Below, in pieces: positions 56,600 to 64,000 of a DNA stretch of 64,000 nt. The notes beneath the pieces were generated by a model. The model worked only from the letters and a program-made list of their open reading frames with translations. It was not told the DNA's origin and ran no database searches. A program made the translations under genes and the position numbers. Origin of the DNA: Luteibacter jiangsuensis (GTDB lineage Bacteria; Pseudomonadota; Gammaproteobacteria; Xanthomonadales; Rhodanobacteraceae); NCBI RefSeq assembly GCF_011742555.1, contig NZ_JAAQQR010000004.1:372001-436000 (forward strand). The letters run 5' to 3'. The first letter of the stretch is position 1. Every line of letters begins with the position of its first letter.

Positions 56600-57649
56600 A
56601 TGTCGAGGAATACCCCGCAGCGCCGCAAGGTGACGCTCGCCGATATCGCACAGGGCTGCGACGTCTCCCGGGCCACCGTCTCGCTGGTGCTGCGTGGCAG
56701 CCCGCTGGTGAACTCCGCCACCCGGGCCCGGGTGGAAGCCGAGCTCAAGCGCCAGGGCTACGTGTACAACCGTGCCGCGGCCAACCTGCGCCGGCGTACC
56801 TCCTCCAGCATCGGCCTGGTCATCAACGACCTGGGCAACCCCTTCTTCGCGGAATTCGCGGCCGGCGCCGACGAGGCGTTGGCCAGGGCGGGGTACGTCA
56901 CCCTGCTGGGCAATACCGGCGAATCGCCCATCCGCCAGCAGGCGGTCCTGAACTCGCTGATCGAGCACGGCCCGGCCGGGATCATCCTCTCCCCGGCCGA
57001 AGGCAGCGAGGGCGAACAGGTGTTGGCCGCCGTGGGCATGCATACGCCCCTGCTCGTATTCAACCGCGAGTTGCCCGACGACAACGGCGCCCATCGCTGG
57101 GACACGCTCGAGATGGATAACGAGCACGGCGCGCGCCTCGCCACGGAACATCTCATCCATCTCGGCCACCAGCGCATCGCTTTCTTCGGTGGCCACCGCG
57201 ATTCCAGTTCGGTGGAGCAGCGCCGCCGGGGCTACGCGGGAGCGATGCGCGATGCCGGCCTGAAGGTCGATCCAGCCTGGCTCATCGAGAGTGCGCCCAC
57301 CCGCCTGGAAGCGGCCCGGCAGACGGGCGCGCTGTTCGCGCGCGACCCGGCGCCCACGGCAGCAGTTTGCTACAACGACGCCGTCGCTCTGGGGCTTATG
57401 CTTGGCCTGACGAAGCGGGGCCGGCGCCCGGGCGAGGATTTCGCCCTGACCGGCTTCGACGACGTCGCAGAAGCGTCGGTCTGCGTGCCGCCCCTCACCA
57501 CCATCGCGGTCGATCCGCGTGGCCTGGGGCGTCGCAGCGCCGAACTCATCCTCGAGAGACTTGGCAAACCCGAGACGGAAGCAGCCTATACGATCGCGCC
57601 GGTACGGCTCGTCGTACGCGAAAGCAGCTGCCCGCCCTCCTCCCCCTGA
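56600..57649 (+). CDS. LacI-family transcriptional regulator of mannoside use
   Basis: This 349-aa regulator has an N-terminal LacI HTH (VTLADIAQGCDVSRATVSLVL) with hinge helix, and a periplasmic-binding-like effector domain from about residue 65 (SSIGLVINDLGNPFF, AVCYNDAVALGLM, LTGFDDVAEAS). GGAG 5 bases upstream supports the ATG at 56600. It is divergent from the GH92 gene and directly upstream of the sugar permease. Repression relieved by mannose, or a derivative, is inferred from position. Confidence 0.93.
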   Translation: MSRNTPQRRKVTLADIAQGCDVSRATVSLVLRGSPLVNSATRARVEAELKRQGYVYNRAAANLRRRTSSSIGLVINDLGNPFFAEFAAGADEALARAGYVTLLGNTGESPIRQQAVLNSLIEHGPAGIILSPAEGSEGEQVLAAVGMHTPLLVFNRELPDDNGAHRWDTLEMDNEHGARLATEHLIHLGHQRIAFFGGHRDSSSVEQRRRGYAGAMRDAGLKVDPAWLIESAPTRLEAARQTGALFARDPAPTAAVCYNDAVALGLMLGLTKRGRRPGEDFALTGFDDVAEASVCVPPLTTIAVDPRGLGRRSAELILERLGKPETEAAYTIAPVRLVVRESSCPPSSP

Positions 57650-57669
57650 ACCCCTTAATGGAGCGCCCC

Positions 57670-58989
57670 ATGGCCACCGGATATACGCCATCGCCCAACA
57701 CGCCGTCCGCAGCAACACCGGGCGACAACCGCTACACCTACTTCCCGCTCGCGCTCGGCGTGATGACGACGATCTTCTTCATGTGGGGTTTCCTCACCTG
57801 TTTGAACGACATCCTCATCCCGCATCTGAAGGCGGTGTTCGAGCTCAACTATTTCCGCGCGTCGCTGATCCAGTTCACGTTCTTCGGCACCTACTTCATC
57901 ATGTCCCTTCCGGCCGGTGTCCTGGTAAAGGGGCTCGGTTACAAGAAGAGCATCGTTGCCGGACTCGCCGTGGCAGGCGTGGGCGCCCTGGGTTTCTGGC
58001 CCGCCGCCGCGTCGCATAATTACTACGCGTTTTTGGGCGCTCTCTTCGTCCTCGCGACGGGTATTACCATCCTGCAAGTGGCAGCAAATCCCTACGTGGC
58101 GCTGCTGGGGCCGGAGCGCACTTCGTCGAGCCGACTGACCCTGGCTCAGGCGCTCAATTCGGCCGGCACAGCCATCGCTCCCATCTTCGGCGGCCTGCTC
58201 ATCCTCGCCGATACCCCGAAGACCGGCGACGAGGTCGCCAAGCTCTCCGCCGCCGAGCAGATTGCTTACCGGGCTCACGAAGCCAGCGTGGTTCAGGGCC
58301 CCTACCTCTTCCTGGCCGGCGTGCTCTTCGTACTGGCGATCCTCGTGTTCCTTTTCCGCATGCCCGCGCTTGACGAAAGCACGGAAAAGGGTGACCCCGC
58401 CCACCACACACTGCGCGAAGCGCTGCGCTATGCGCATGTCTTCTTCGGTGTGCTCGCCATCTTTTTCTATGTCGGCTCCGAGGTAACGATCGGGAGCTTC
58501 CTGATCAATTTCCTGCAGCTGCCCAACATCGGAAACATGTCCCAGCAGGATGCATCCCATTACGTGACGGCCTACTGGACCTGCGCGATGGTGGGGCGTT
58601 TTGTCGGATCGTTCCTGCTGACCAAGTTCCCGCCCCGCAAACTGCTCGCGGTTTTTGCCACGATCAACCTCGTGTTGCTGTTGATCACCATCCTCGGTAG
58701 CGGCTCTCTCGCCATGTACAGTGTTGTCGCTATCGGCCTCTTCAACTCGATCATGTTCCCGACGATCTTCTCGCTGGGCATCGAGCGCATGGGCCCGCTG
58801 ACCGGCAAGGCGTCGAGCCTGCTCATCATGGCCATCGTCGGTGGCGCCTTGTTCCCGCCGATCCAGGGTTACTTTGCCGACCATATCGGCCTTCAGGTCG
58901 CTTTCTTCGTCCCGTTGATCGGTTACGCCTACATCGTGTTCTACGGCCTTTCCGGCTCGAAGATCCGAAGCGCGCCGGTTACTCGTTGA
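57670..58989 (+). CDS. Sugar MFS transporter (FucP/GluP family)
   Basis: This 439-aa major-facilitator sugar:proton symporter has about 12 transmembrane helices. The FHS-family signatures are present: FFMWGFLTCLNDILIPHLK in helix 1, the GYKKSIV loop, and ILQVAANPYVALLGPE, which is diagnostic of fucose/glucose/galactose/mannose permeases. The start at 57670 is chosen because GGAG lies 6 bases upstream; an ATG at 57658 would add four residues. It lies 20 bases after the regulator. Mannose or manno-oligosaccharide uptake is inferred. Confidence 0.93.
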   Translation: MATGYTPSPNTPSAATPGDNRYTYFPLALGVMTTIFFMWGFLTCLNDILIPHLKAVFELNYFRASLIQFTFFGTYFIMSLPAGVLVKGLGYKKSIVAGLAVAGVGALGFWPAAASHNYYAFLGALFVLATGITILQVAANPYVALLGPERTSSSRLTLAQALNSAGTAIAPIFGGLLILADTPKTGDEVAKLSAAEQIAYRAHEASVVQGPYLFLAGVLFVLAILVFLFRMPALDESTEKGDPAHHTLREALRYAHVFFGVLAIFFYVGSEVTIGSFLINFLQLPNIGNMSQQDASHYVTAYWTCAMVGRFVGSFLLTKFPPRKLLAVFATINLVLLLITILGSGSLAMYSVVAIGLFNSIMFPTIFSLGIERMGPLTGKASSLLIMAIVGGALFPPIQGYFADHIGLQVAFFVPLIGYAYIVFYGLSGSKIRSAPVTR

Positions 58990-58999
58990 GAACCTCGAT

Positions 59000-59028
59000 G
59001 ACGACCGGCATTCGCCGGTCGTCTTTTT
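59000..59028 (+). terminator. Intrinsic terminator/attenuator between permease and fructokinase genes
   Basis: A perfect 10-base stem GACGACCGGC/GCCGGTCGTC with loop ATTC is followed by TTTTT, 10 bases after the permease stop. The fructokinase start is 30 bases further on, with no obvious promoter in that gap. Partial read-through or a hidden promoter is implied. Confidence 0.85.
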
Positions 59029-59058
59029 CCTCTTTCCGCCCCAAGGACAGGCCGTAGC

Positions 59059-60039
59059 ATGTCTTCCATCCTCTGCTTCGGCGAGGCGCTGATCGATTTC
59101 CACGCACAGCCCCAGGGCGGCGCCGGTCAGCCTCCCGCCTTCGTTCCCTTTGCCGGCGGTGCGCCGGCCAATGTCGCCGTTGCCGCGGCGCGCCTGGGCG
59201 GCAAAGCCCGTTTCGCAGGCATGCTTTCACGCGACATGTTCGGCGATTTCCTGCTCAAGAGCCTCACCGAACTCGGGGTCGGCACGGAAGACATCGCGCG
59301 CACCGACGAGGCCCGCACCGCGCTGGCCTTCGTGGCGCACGACGAAAAGGGCGACCGCAGCTTCAGCTTCTATCGTCCGCCGGCCGCCGATCTCCTGTTT
59401 CGCCCCGAGCATTTCCGCCCCGGCGCGTTCGACGACCTGGCCGTTTTCCACGTCTGCTCCAATTCGCTGACCGAGGCCGCGATTGCCGCGACCACCGTCG
59501 AAGGCATGCGCCGGGCGCGTGCCGCCGGCGCGCTGGTCAGCTTCGACATGAACCTGCGTCCGGCTCTCTGGCCGAAGGACGAAGCGCCCCTGCCGCGCCT
59601 GTGGGAAACCCTGAACGAAGCCGACGTGATCAAGCTGAGCGCGGAAGAATTCGCATTCATCCACGCCGGTGCGGGTTCCGACGACGCGGTGCTGGAGCGG
59701 CTGTGGCGCGGCAAGGCGCGCCTCCTGCTGGTCACCGACGGCCCGGAACCGATGCGCTGGTTCACCCGTAGCGCCCGCGGCACGCTGCAGGGCTACACGG
59801 TGGACGCCGTGGACACCACCGCCGCCGGCGACGCCTTCGTGGGTGGCCTGCTCGCGCGGCTGGCCATGGAAGAAGTCACGCCGGCACGCTTCGACGCGCT
59901 TATCGCCGACGAAGCCCGTCTCGTGGGCCTGATCCGCTTTGCCGCGGCAGCCGGCGCGATCACCGCGACGCACAAGGGCTCGTTCACCGCCATCCCCGAC
60001 CAGGCCGAAGTGATGGCCTTCATGGAGAAGCACGCATGA
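59059..60039 (+). CDS. PfkB-family fructokinase
   Basis: This 326-aa carbohydrate kinase has the PfkB N-terminal signature (PFAGGAPANVAVAAARLGG) and the C-terminal catalytic motif DTTAAGDAFVGGLL, with Ala where most members have Gly (TGAGD). The N-terminus MSSILCFGEALIDF is typical of fructokinases. It would phosphorylate fructose to fructose-6-phosphate. It overlaps the downstream isomerase by 4 bases (ATGA), tying the kinase to the isomerase that supplies fructose. Confidence 0.92.
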   Translation: MSSILCFGEALIDFHAQPQGGAGQPPAFVPFAGGAPANVAVAAARLGGKARFAGMLSRDMFGDFLLKSLTELGVGTEDIARTDEARTALAFVAHDEKGDRSFSFYRPPAADLLFRPEHFRPGAFDDLAVFHVCSNSLTEAAIAATTVEGMRRARAAGALVSFDMNLRPALWPKDEAPLPRLWETLNEADVIKLSAEEFAFIHAGAGSDDAVLERLWRGKARLLLVTDGPEPMRWFTRSARGTLQGYTVDAVDTTAAGDAFVGGLLARLAMEEVTPARFDALIADEARLVGLIRFAAAAGAITATHKGSFTAIPDQAEVMAFMEKHA

Positions 60040-61256
60040 CGACCGTCCCCCTCCCCGATTTCCACTCCGTCGATGTGCTGCGCGACCACGTCGCGAAGAC
60101 GATGGCGTTCTACAAGCCGAACGAAGTCGATCCCGCCGGCGGTTTTTTCCAGTACTACAAGGACGACGGCACGGTTTACGACCGCAGCCATCGCCACCTC
60201 GTTTCCAGCACGCGCTTCGTGTTCAATCACGCGATGGCCTACCTCGAGTTCGGCAAGCCCGAGGACAAGAACCTGGTGATGCACGGCCTGAAGTATCTGC
60301 GCGAGGTGCACCGCAATCCCGAAACGGGCGGTTACGCCTGGACCATCGCCGACGGCAAGCGCGACGACCAGATGAACCACTGCTACGGCCTGGCGTTCAT
60401 GCTGCTGGCCTATTCCTGCGGTGTGAAAGCAGGCTTCGACGAGGCGCGCGGCTGGCAGGACGAGATTTGGAACCTGCTCGAACAGCGCTACTGGGAGCCC
60501 GCGCACGGTCTCTACCGCGATGAGGCCGACAAGGACTGGAACTTCACGGGCTATCGCGGCCAGAACGCGAACATGCACATGACCGAGGCCATGATCGCCG
60601 CGTGGGAAGCCACGAAGGACGATCGCTACCTCGACCGCGCCATGTTGCTCGCGAACAACATGACCCAGCGCCAGGCTGCGCTCACCCCGCAAAAGCTGAT
60701 CTGGGAGCACTACCACGAGGACTGGTCGATCGACTGGGAATACAACCTCGACAATCCCAAGCACCTGTTCCGCCCGTGGGGTTTCCAGCCCGGTCACCAG
60801 ACCGAGTGGGCAAAGCTCCTGATGATGCTCGAGCGCTACACCAAGGGCACCTCGCGTCATAAGGACTGGCTCGTTCCCACCGCAAAGCATCTCTTCGACG
60901 AGGCGCTCGACAAGGCCTGGGACAAGGAATACGGCGGCATCGCCTATGGCTTCGCTCCGGAGGGCGAGGTGTGCGACGACGATAAGTATTTCTGGGTGCA
61001 GGCCGAATCGCTCGCCGCGGCGCAGTTGCTGTTCGAGACCACCGGCGAGCGGAAATACGACGAGTGGTACGAGAAGATCTGGGCCTACAGCTGGCAGCAC
61101 CTCGTCGATCACACGTACGGCGCGTGGTTTCGCATCCTGAAGCGGAACAACGAAAAGTACGACGACGAGAAGAGCCCGGCCGGCAAGACGGATTACCACA
61201 CCATGGGCGCGTGCTACGAGGTGATGGCGTCGCTGCGGCGCATGCAGGGCGACTGA
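60036..61256 (+). CDS. AGE-family D-mannose isomerase (or mannobiose 2-epimerase)
   Basis: This 406-aa (alpha/alpha)6-barrel protein of the N-acylglucosamine 2-epimerase family shows typical blocks: HRHLVSSTRFVFNHAMAY, RGQNANMHMTEAMIAAWEAT, WGFQPGHQTEWAKLL and GACYEVMASL. The conserved His residues in these blocks serve in proton transfer. With GH92 upstream and fructokinase coupled, D-mannose to D-fructose isomerisation (YihS/ManI-type) is the best reading. N-acylglucosamine or mannobiose epimerase is less likely because no matching pathway genes are present. Confidence 0.9.
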   Translation: MTTVPLPDFHSVDVLRDHVAKTMAFYKPNEVDPAGGFFQYYKDDGTVYDRSHRHLVSSTRFVFNHAMAYLEFGKPEDKNLVMHGLKYLREVHRNPETGGYAWTIADGKRDDQMNHCYGLAFMLLAYSCGVKAGFDEARGWQDEIWNLLEQRYWEPAHGLYRDEADKDWNFTGYRGQNANMHMTEAMIAAWEATKDDRYLDRAMLLANNMTQRQAALTPQKLIWEHYHEDWSIDWEYNLDNPKHLFRPWGFQPGHQTEWAKLLMMLERYTKGTSRHKDWLVPTAKHLFDEALDKAWDKEYGGIAYGFAPEGEVCDDDKYFWVQAESLAAAQLLFETTGERKYDEWYEKIWAYSWQHLVDHTYGAWFRILKRNNEKYDDEKSPAGKTDYHTMGACYEVMASLRRMQGD

Positions 61257-61293
61257 ATCGACATCCTGGCACTCACCGCAGCCCAGCTTGGTC

Positions 61294-61418
61294 GTCATCC
61301 CTGCGAAAGCAGGGATCCAGGGCCCAGCTCGGTCGTCATCCCTGCGGAAGCAGGGATCCAGGGCCTCGGTACTCATTCGTGCGGTAAGGCTCTGGATTCC
61401 TGCTTTCGCAGGAATGAC
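61294..61418. repeat. Family C (dRS3-like) repeat cluster, three units
   Basis: Two direct units, GTCATCCCTGC...GCAGGGATCCAG at 61294-61320 and 61335-61361 (one with GAAA, one with GGAA before the second arm), are followed by an inverted unit with CCTGC stems at 61392-61418. They fill the gap between the convergent isomerase and LigD polymerase genes and could act as bidirectional terminators. Confidence 0.88.
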
Positions 61419-61428
61419 GGGGGGGGTG

Positions 61429-62301
61429 TCAGGGTAGGGACTGCTTGAGTGTGGCGATCCCTTCCCAAGGATCCGCCTCCAACGTCTTCGCCCGCTTCAT
61501 TGCCTTCTTCATGTCGAAGGCTCCACCGGTCTTCAGGCGGGCGATCTCTTCCCAGCGCAGCGGCATCGCCACGGGTGCGCCCGGACGGGCGCGCAGCGAC
61601 CAGCCGGTCACGCTCGTCGCCCCGCGGGTGTTGCGCAGCCAGTCGATGAAGATCAGCCCCTCGCGCTTGGCCTTGCTGGCCTCGGCGATGTAGAGCGCCG
61701 GCTTTTCCGCCACGAGAGCATCGGCCACGCATTCGCAGAAGGCCTTCACCTTCTCCCATGACGGGCCGCGGCGTATCGGCACCACCACGTGCAGGCCTTT
61801 CCCGCCGGAAGTGCGCACGAAGCTTTCCAGCCCCGCGGCGGCGAGGCGCTCGCGAATCATGCGCGCCCCCGCGACCACCGCCTTCCACTCCACGCCTTTC
61901 GCCGGGTCGAGGTCGAAGATCATCCGGTCGGGCTTGTCGGGGTCGTCGACGCGGGAACCCCAGGGATGGAACTCCAGGGTGTTCATCTGCACGAGTTCGA
62001 GCACGCCGCGAACGTCGTCCACGTAGATGTATTCGGCAGCGCCTCCGTCCTTCTCTTCCAGCGTGACCGAACGCACGTGCTCGCCCAAGGTGTCGGCATG
62101 GTGTTTCTGGAAGAAGCACGGGCCCGTGGCGCCCTGCGGACAACGCACGAGCGACAGCGGGCGCTGACGCAGTTCCGGCAGCATCCAGTGCCCCACGGCG
62201 TCGTAGTAAGCCGCGACCTCGCCCTTGCTCGGCCCACCCTCCCCGAAAACCGGACGCTCCGGATGGGTGATGGTGACACCGCCGACAACGAGACCCGCCA
62301 T
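61429..62301 (-). CDS. Stand-alone LigD-type polymerase/primase (NHEJ)
   Basis: This 290-aa archaeo-eukaryotic primase-fold polymerase corresponds to the POL domain of LigD. It has the metal-binding pair in MIFDLDPA, the SGGKGLHVVVP nucleotide-binding motif and a downstream Asp in LIFIDWLRN. It fills or extends ends with a preference for ribonucleotides during non-homologous end joining. No ligase or 3'-phosphoesterase domain is present in this frame, and none is seen elsewhere in the window. It starts 3 bases after the ku stop, so they form one operon. Confidence 0.92.
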   Translation of the reverse strand: MAGLVVGGVTITHPERPVFGEGGPSKGEVAAYYDAVGHWMLPELRQRPLSLVRCPQGATGPCFFQKHHADTLGEHVRSVTLEEKDGGAAEYIYVDDVRGVLELVQMNTLEFHPWGSRVDDPDKPDRMIFDLDPAKGVEWKAVVAGARMIRERLAAAGLESFVRTSGGKGLHVVVPIRRGPSWEKVKAFCECVADALVAEKPALYIAEASKAKREGLIFIDWLRNTRGATSVTGWSLRARPGAPVAMPLRWEEIARLKTGGAFDMKKAMKRAKTLEADPWEGIATLKQSLP

Positions 62302-62304
62302 GGC

Positions 62305-63267
62305 TCAGCCCGCCCGGCGCCGCGCCGGCGCCTTGCGGCTGGCGGTCTTCTTGGTGGCCTTTTTCGCGGCCGTCTTCTTCGTTGCGCTCTTCTTCGCGGC
62401 GGATTTCTTCGCAGCGGCCTTCTTCCCGCCACCCTCGCTCGCCGAGGTGCTTTTCGCCGCCGGCGTGCGCGTCTTCGCACCGATGCTCTTCTTCAGCAAC
62501 GCCATGAAGTCCACCACGTTGGTGGCGGCGTTCTCCGGCGTACGCTCCTCTTCCTCCACGGTGGCCGTCACGCCCTTGCTCTTGAGGCGCTTCTCGATGG
62601 CAGTGCGCAGCTTGGCGCGGAATTCGTCGTGGTAATCCTCGGGCTTCCACTTGCCCGACATCGACTTGATGAGGTCCGTCGCCATCTCGATCTCCCGTGG
62701 GGAGATGCGGTAGTCCGAGGCGGACTTGCTGGGGAGTTCGTAATCCTCCGCGTCCACCACCTCGGACTTGTAGCGGAGGAGGTTCATGACCAGCGCGTCG
62801 CCCTGCGGCATCACGGCGGCCAGGTATTCCTTCGTGCGGATCACTACGCGCCCGATGCCGACCTTGCCGGTCTTCTTCAGCGTCTCGCGCAGCAGCACGT
62901 AGCCTTTCTCCGCCTTCTTCGCCGGCAGCAGTACGTAGGGCTTCTCATAGTACGCCGGGGAAATGTCCGTGGCGTCGACGAAGGTGTCGATCTCGACCGT
63001 CTCGTGCGCGTCGCTCGCGGCGTTGCGGATGTCCTCTTCCTCCAGCACCACGTAATTGCCCTTCTGGTACTCGAAGGCTTTCACGATCTCCTTCCACGGC
63101 ACCTCTTCGCCCGTCTCGGCGTTCACCCGCTCGTAGCGCACCGGGGTGTTGTCGCGCTGGTCGAGCATGCGGAAATGCAGGTCGTTGCGACGCTCGCCCG
63201 ACATCAGCCGGATGGGGATGTTGAGCAGACCGAACGAGAGCGTTCCGGTCCAGATGGGGCGGGCCAT
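62305..63267 (-). CDS. ku: Non-homologous end-joining protein Ku
   Basis: Ku (320 aa) is the homodimeric ring that binds DNA ends and recruits LigD. The N-terminus MARPIWTGTLSFGLLNIPI and the core block YVLLRETLKKTGKVGIGRVV match bacterial Ku. The C-terminal tail (about 255-320) is Lys/Ala-rich with repeated AAKK and TKKT patterns, an extended DNA-binding tail seen in many bacterial Ku proteins. ATG 63267 was chosen over a longer repeat-containing frame to 63423. Confidence 0.96.
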   Translation of the reverse strand: MARPIWTGTLSFGLLNIPIRLMSGERRNDLHFRMLDQRDNTPVRYERVNAETGEEVPWKEIVKAFEYQKGNYVVLEEEDIRNAASDAHETVEIDTFVDATDISPAYYEKPYVLLPAKKAEKGYVLLRETLKKTGKVGIGRVVIRTKEYLAAVMPQGDALVMNLLRYKSEVVDAEDYELPSKSASDYRISPREIEMATDLIKSMSGKWKPEDYHDEFRAKLRTAIEKRLKSKGVTATVEEEERTPENAATNVVDFMALLKKSIGAKTRTPAAKSTSASEGGGKKAAAKKSAAKKSATKKTAAKKATKKTASRKAPARRRAG

Positions 63268-63342
63268 GGTGCGATCCTCGGCGCGTAGGTGCGGCGAGGA
63301 TACGGGTGTGGGCGTGCAAGGTTTGCAAAATCGCAGCGAACT

Positions 63343-63424
63343 GTGGGAGCCGGCTATGCCAGCGATCCCGCGGCAACGGGCGAGCCTGCCGCGGGCACCC
63401 ATCGCCGCTGAAGCGGCTCCCACA
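63343..63424. repeat. Family B REP inverted pair
   Basis: A GTGGGAGCCGGC unit (63343-63366, with one stem mismatch in TATGCCAGC) faces an inverted unit (63411-63424 and flank). The spacer holds its own inverted repeat CCCGCGGCA...TGCCGCGGG. Located between the CocE-type gene stop and ku. Confidence 0.85.
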
Positions 63425-63441
63425 GGGTTATCGGGCCATGG

Positions 63442-64000
63442 TCACTTCGCCTCCACCACCGGCAACTCGATGGCGCTGGCCGTGCCGGGTGTGTGCCATA
63501 CCTGCTGCGTGGCCTTCCGGTAGTCGGAGGGCTTGGCGAAGAAGATGTTGGGCACGAAGGTCTGTGGGTTCCGGTCGTACAGCGGGAACCACGACGACTG
63601 CACCTGCACCATCACCCGGTGGCCCGGCTGGAAGGTGTGGTTCACGGTGGGCAGGCCGAAACGGTATTCGAGCGGGGTGTTCGGCGTGAGCGGTTTTCCT
63701 TCACCGAAGCCCTCGCGATAGCGGCCACGGAAGATGTCCATGGACACCGAAAGCTCGTAGCCGCCCATGGCCGGGTTGCTGGCGTTCGCGGACGGATAGA
63801 CGTCGATCAGCTTCACCACCCAGTCGCTGTCGGTGCCGCTGGTGGAGGCATAGAGGTTTACCTGGGGCGCGCCGGCCACCCGCAACGGCGCCGTGAGGGG
63901 GTCGGTCACGTACGTGAGCACGTCGGGGCGGCCGTCCACGAAGCGCTGGTCCTGCACCAGCCACGTGGTCCAGGACTGGCGGTCGTTGAAGTGCACGGGG
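63442..64000 (-). CDS. CocE/NonD-family hydrolase, C-terminal part (cut by window edge)
   Basis: The frame is open to the right edge and shows the last 185 residues of a CocE/NonD or X-Pro dipeptidyl-peptidase-like serine hydrolase. The C-terminal jelly-roll is recognisable from LTYVTDPLTAPLRVAG, TDSDWVVKLIDVYP, RYREGFGEGKPLTPNTP, FQPGHRVMVQV and the FPLYDRNPQT region. The catalytic alpha/beta domain lies outside the window. The internal GTG at 63996 is not a real start. Substrates in the family include acyl esters and Pro-containing peptides. Confidence 0.88.
   Translation of the reverse strand, partial: PVHFNDRQSWTTWLVQDQRFVDGRPDVLTYVTDPLTAPLRVAGAPQVNLYASTSGTDSDWVVKLIDVYPSANASNPAMGGYELSVSMDIFRGRYREGFGEGKPLTPNTPLEYRFGLPTVNHTFQPGHRVMVQVQSSWFPLYDRNPQTFVPNIFFAKPSDYRKATQQVWHTPGTASAIELPVVEAK

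Noticed and set aside
63994-63996. GTG at the right edge as a true start of a 184-aa gene
   Set aside because: The frame stays open beyond it and the sequence is the middle-to-end of a CocE/NonD hydrolase, so the gene is truncated by the window.

Overview
The window is high-GC gammaproteobacterial chromosome. It carries the Tol-Pal operon, the Ruv resolvasome, ClpB, BamD, RluD, PilS/PilR, SucCD, Oar-type TonB-dependent receptors and GTGGGAGCC-type REP sequences. Together these point to Xanthomonadales, most likely Rhodanobacteraceae (Luteibacter/Dyella/Rhodanobacter-like). The family assignment is inference from gene content and style; no marker was searched. No rRNA, tRNA, CRISPR array, insertion sequence or prophage was seen.

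Layout. Positions 1-8118 (minus strand) form a dense housekeeping run, yebC-ruvC-ruvA-kup-ruvB-ybgC-tolQ-tolR-tolA-tolB, with tolB cut by the left edge. Positions 8321-15224 (minus) hold a lipase-like hydrolase, aspS, two paralogous exported DUF3011 proteins, an FmdB zinc ribbon and clpB with a heat-shock-like promoter. otsB-otsA (plus, 15356-17592), pgeF and rluD (minus), bamD (plus) and nadE (minus) follow.

Positions 22145-42979 form the most unusual region. Two divergent operons and a flanking set all point to peptidoglycan stem-peptide or muropeptide scavenging. The left arm (minus) encodes an exported transglutaminase-like protein, an Oar-type TonB receptor, an M19 dipeptidase fused to a beta-lactamase-type serine hydrolase, and a VanX/DdpX D-Ala-D-Ala dipeptidase. 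The right arm (plus) encodes a DUF819 membrane protein, an NlpC/P60 endopeptidase, an L-Ala-D/L-Glu epimerase, an RpiR/MurR-type regulator, a YkuD protein, a DctA-like symporter and a DadA-like FAD oxidase. A 16-base inverted repeat of the form GGAA-N6-TTCC lies between the arms. A second Oar receptor and an AmiC-type amidase follow on the minus strand.

Positions 43399-53889 hold sucCD, pilSR, two unrecognised small genes and a three-gene phosphorelay cluster. Positions 54079-61256 form a mannoside catabolism locus: a GH92 alpha-mannosidase divergent from a LacI regulator, a sugar MFS permease, fructokinase and an AGE-family isomerase. The window ends with Ku plus a stand-alone LigD polymerase domain (NHEJ) and a truncated CocE/NonD hydrolase.

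Three families of palindromic intergenic repeats recur. Family A is a composite element with GTGAGTCG-headed hairpins whose stems co-vary, seen at about 4170, 12517 and 20220; the last copy carries a ten-copy heptamer array. Family B is GTGGGAGCC-type REPs, and family C is a dRS3-like GTCATTCCTGC repeat.
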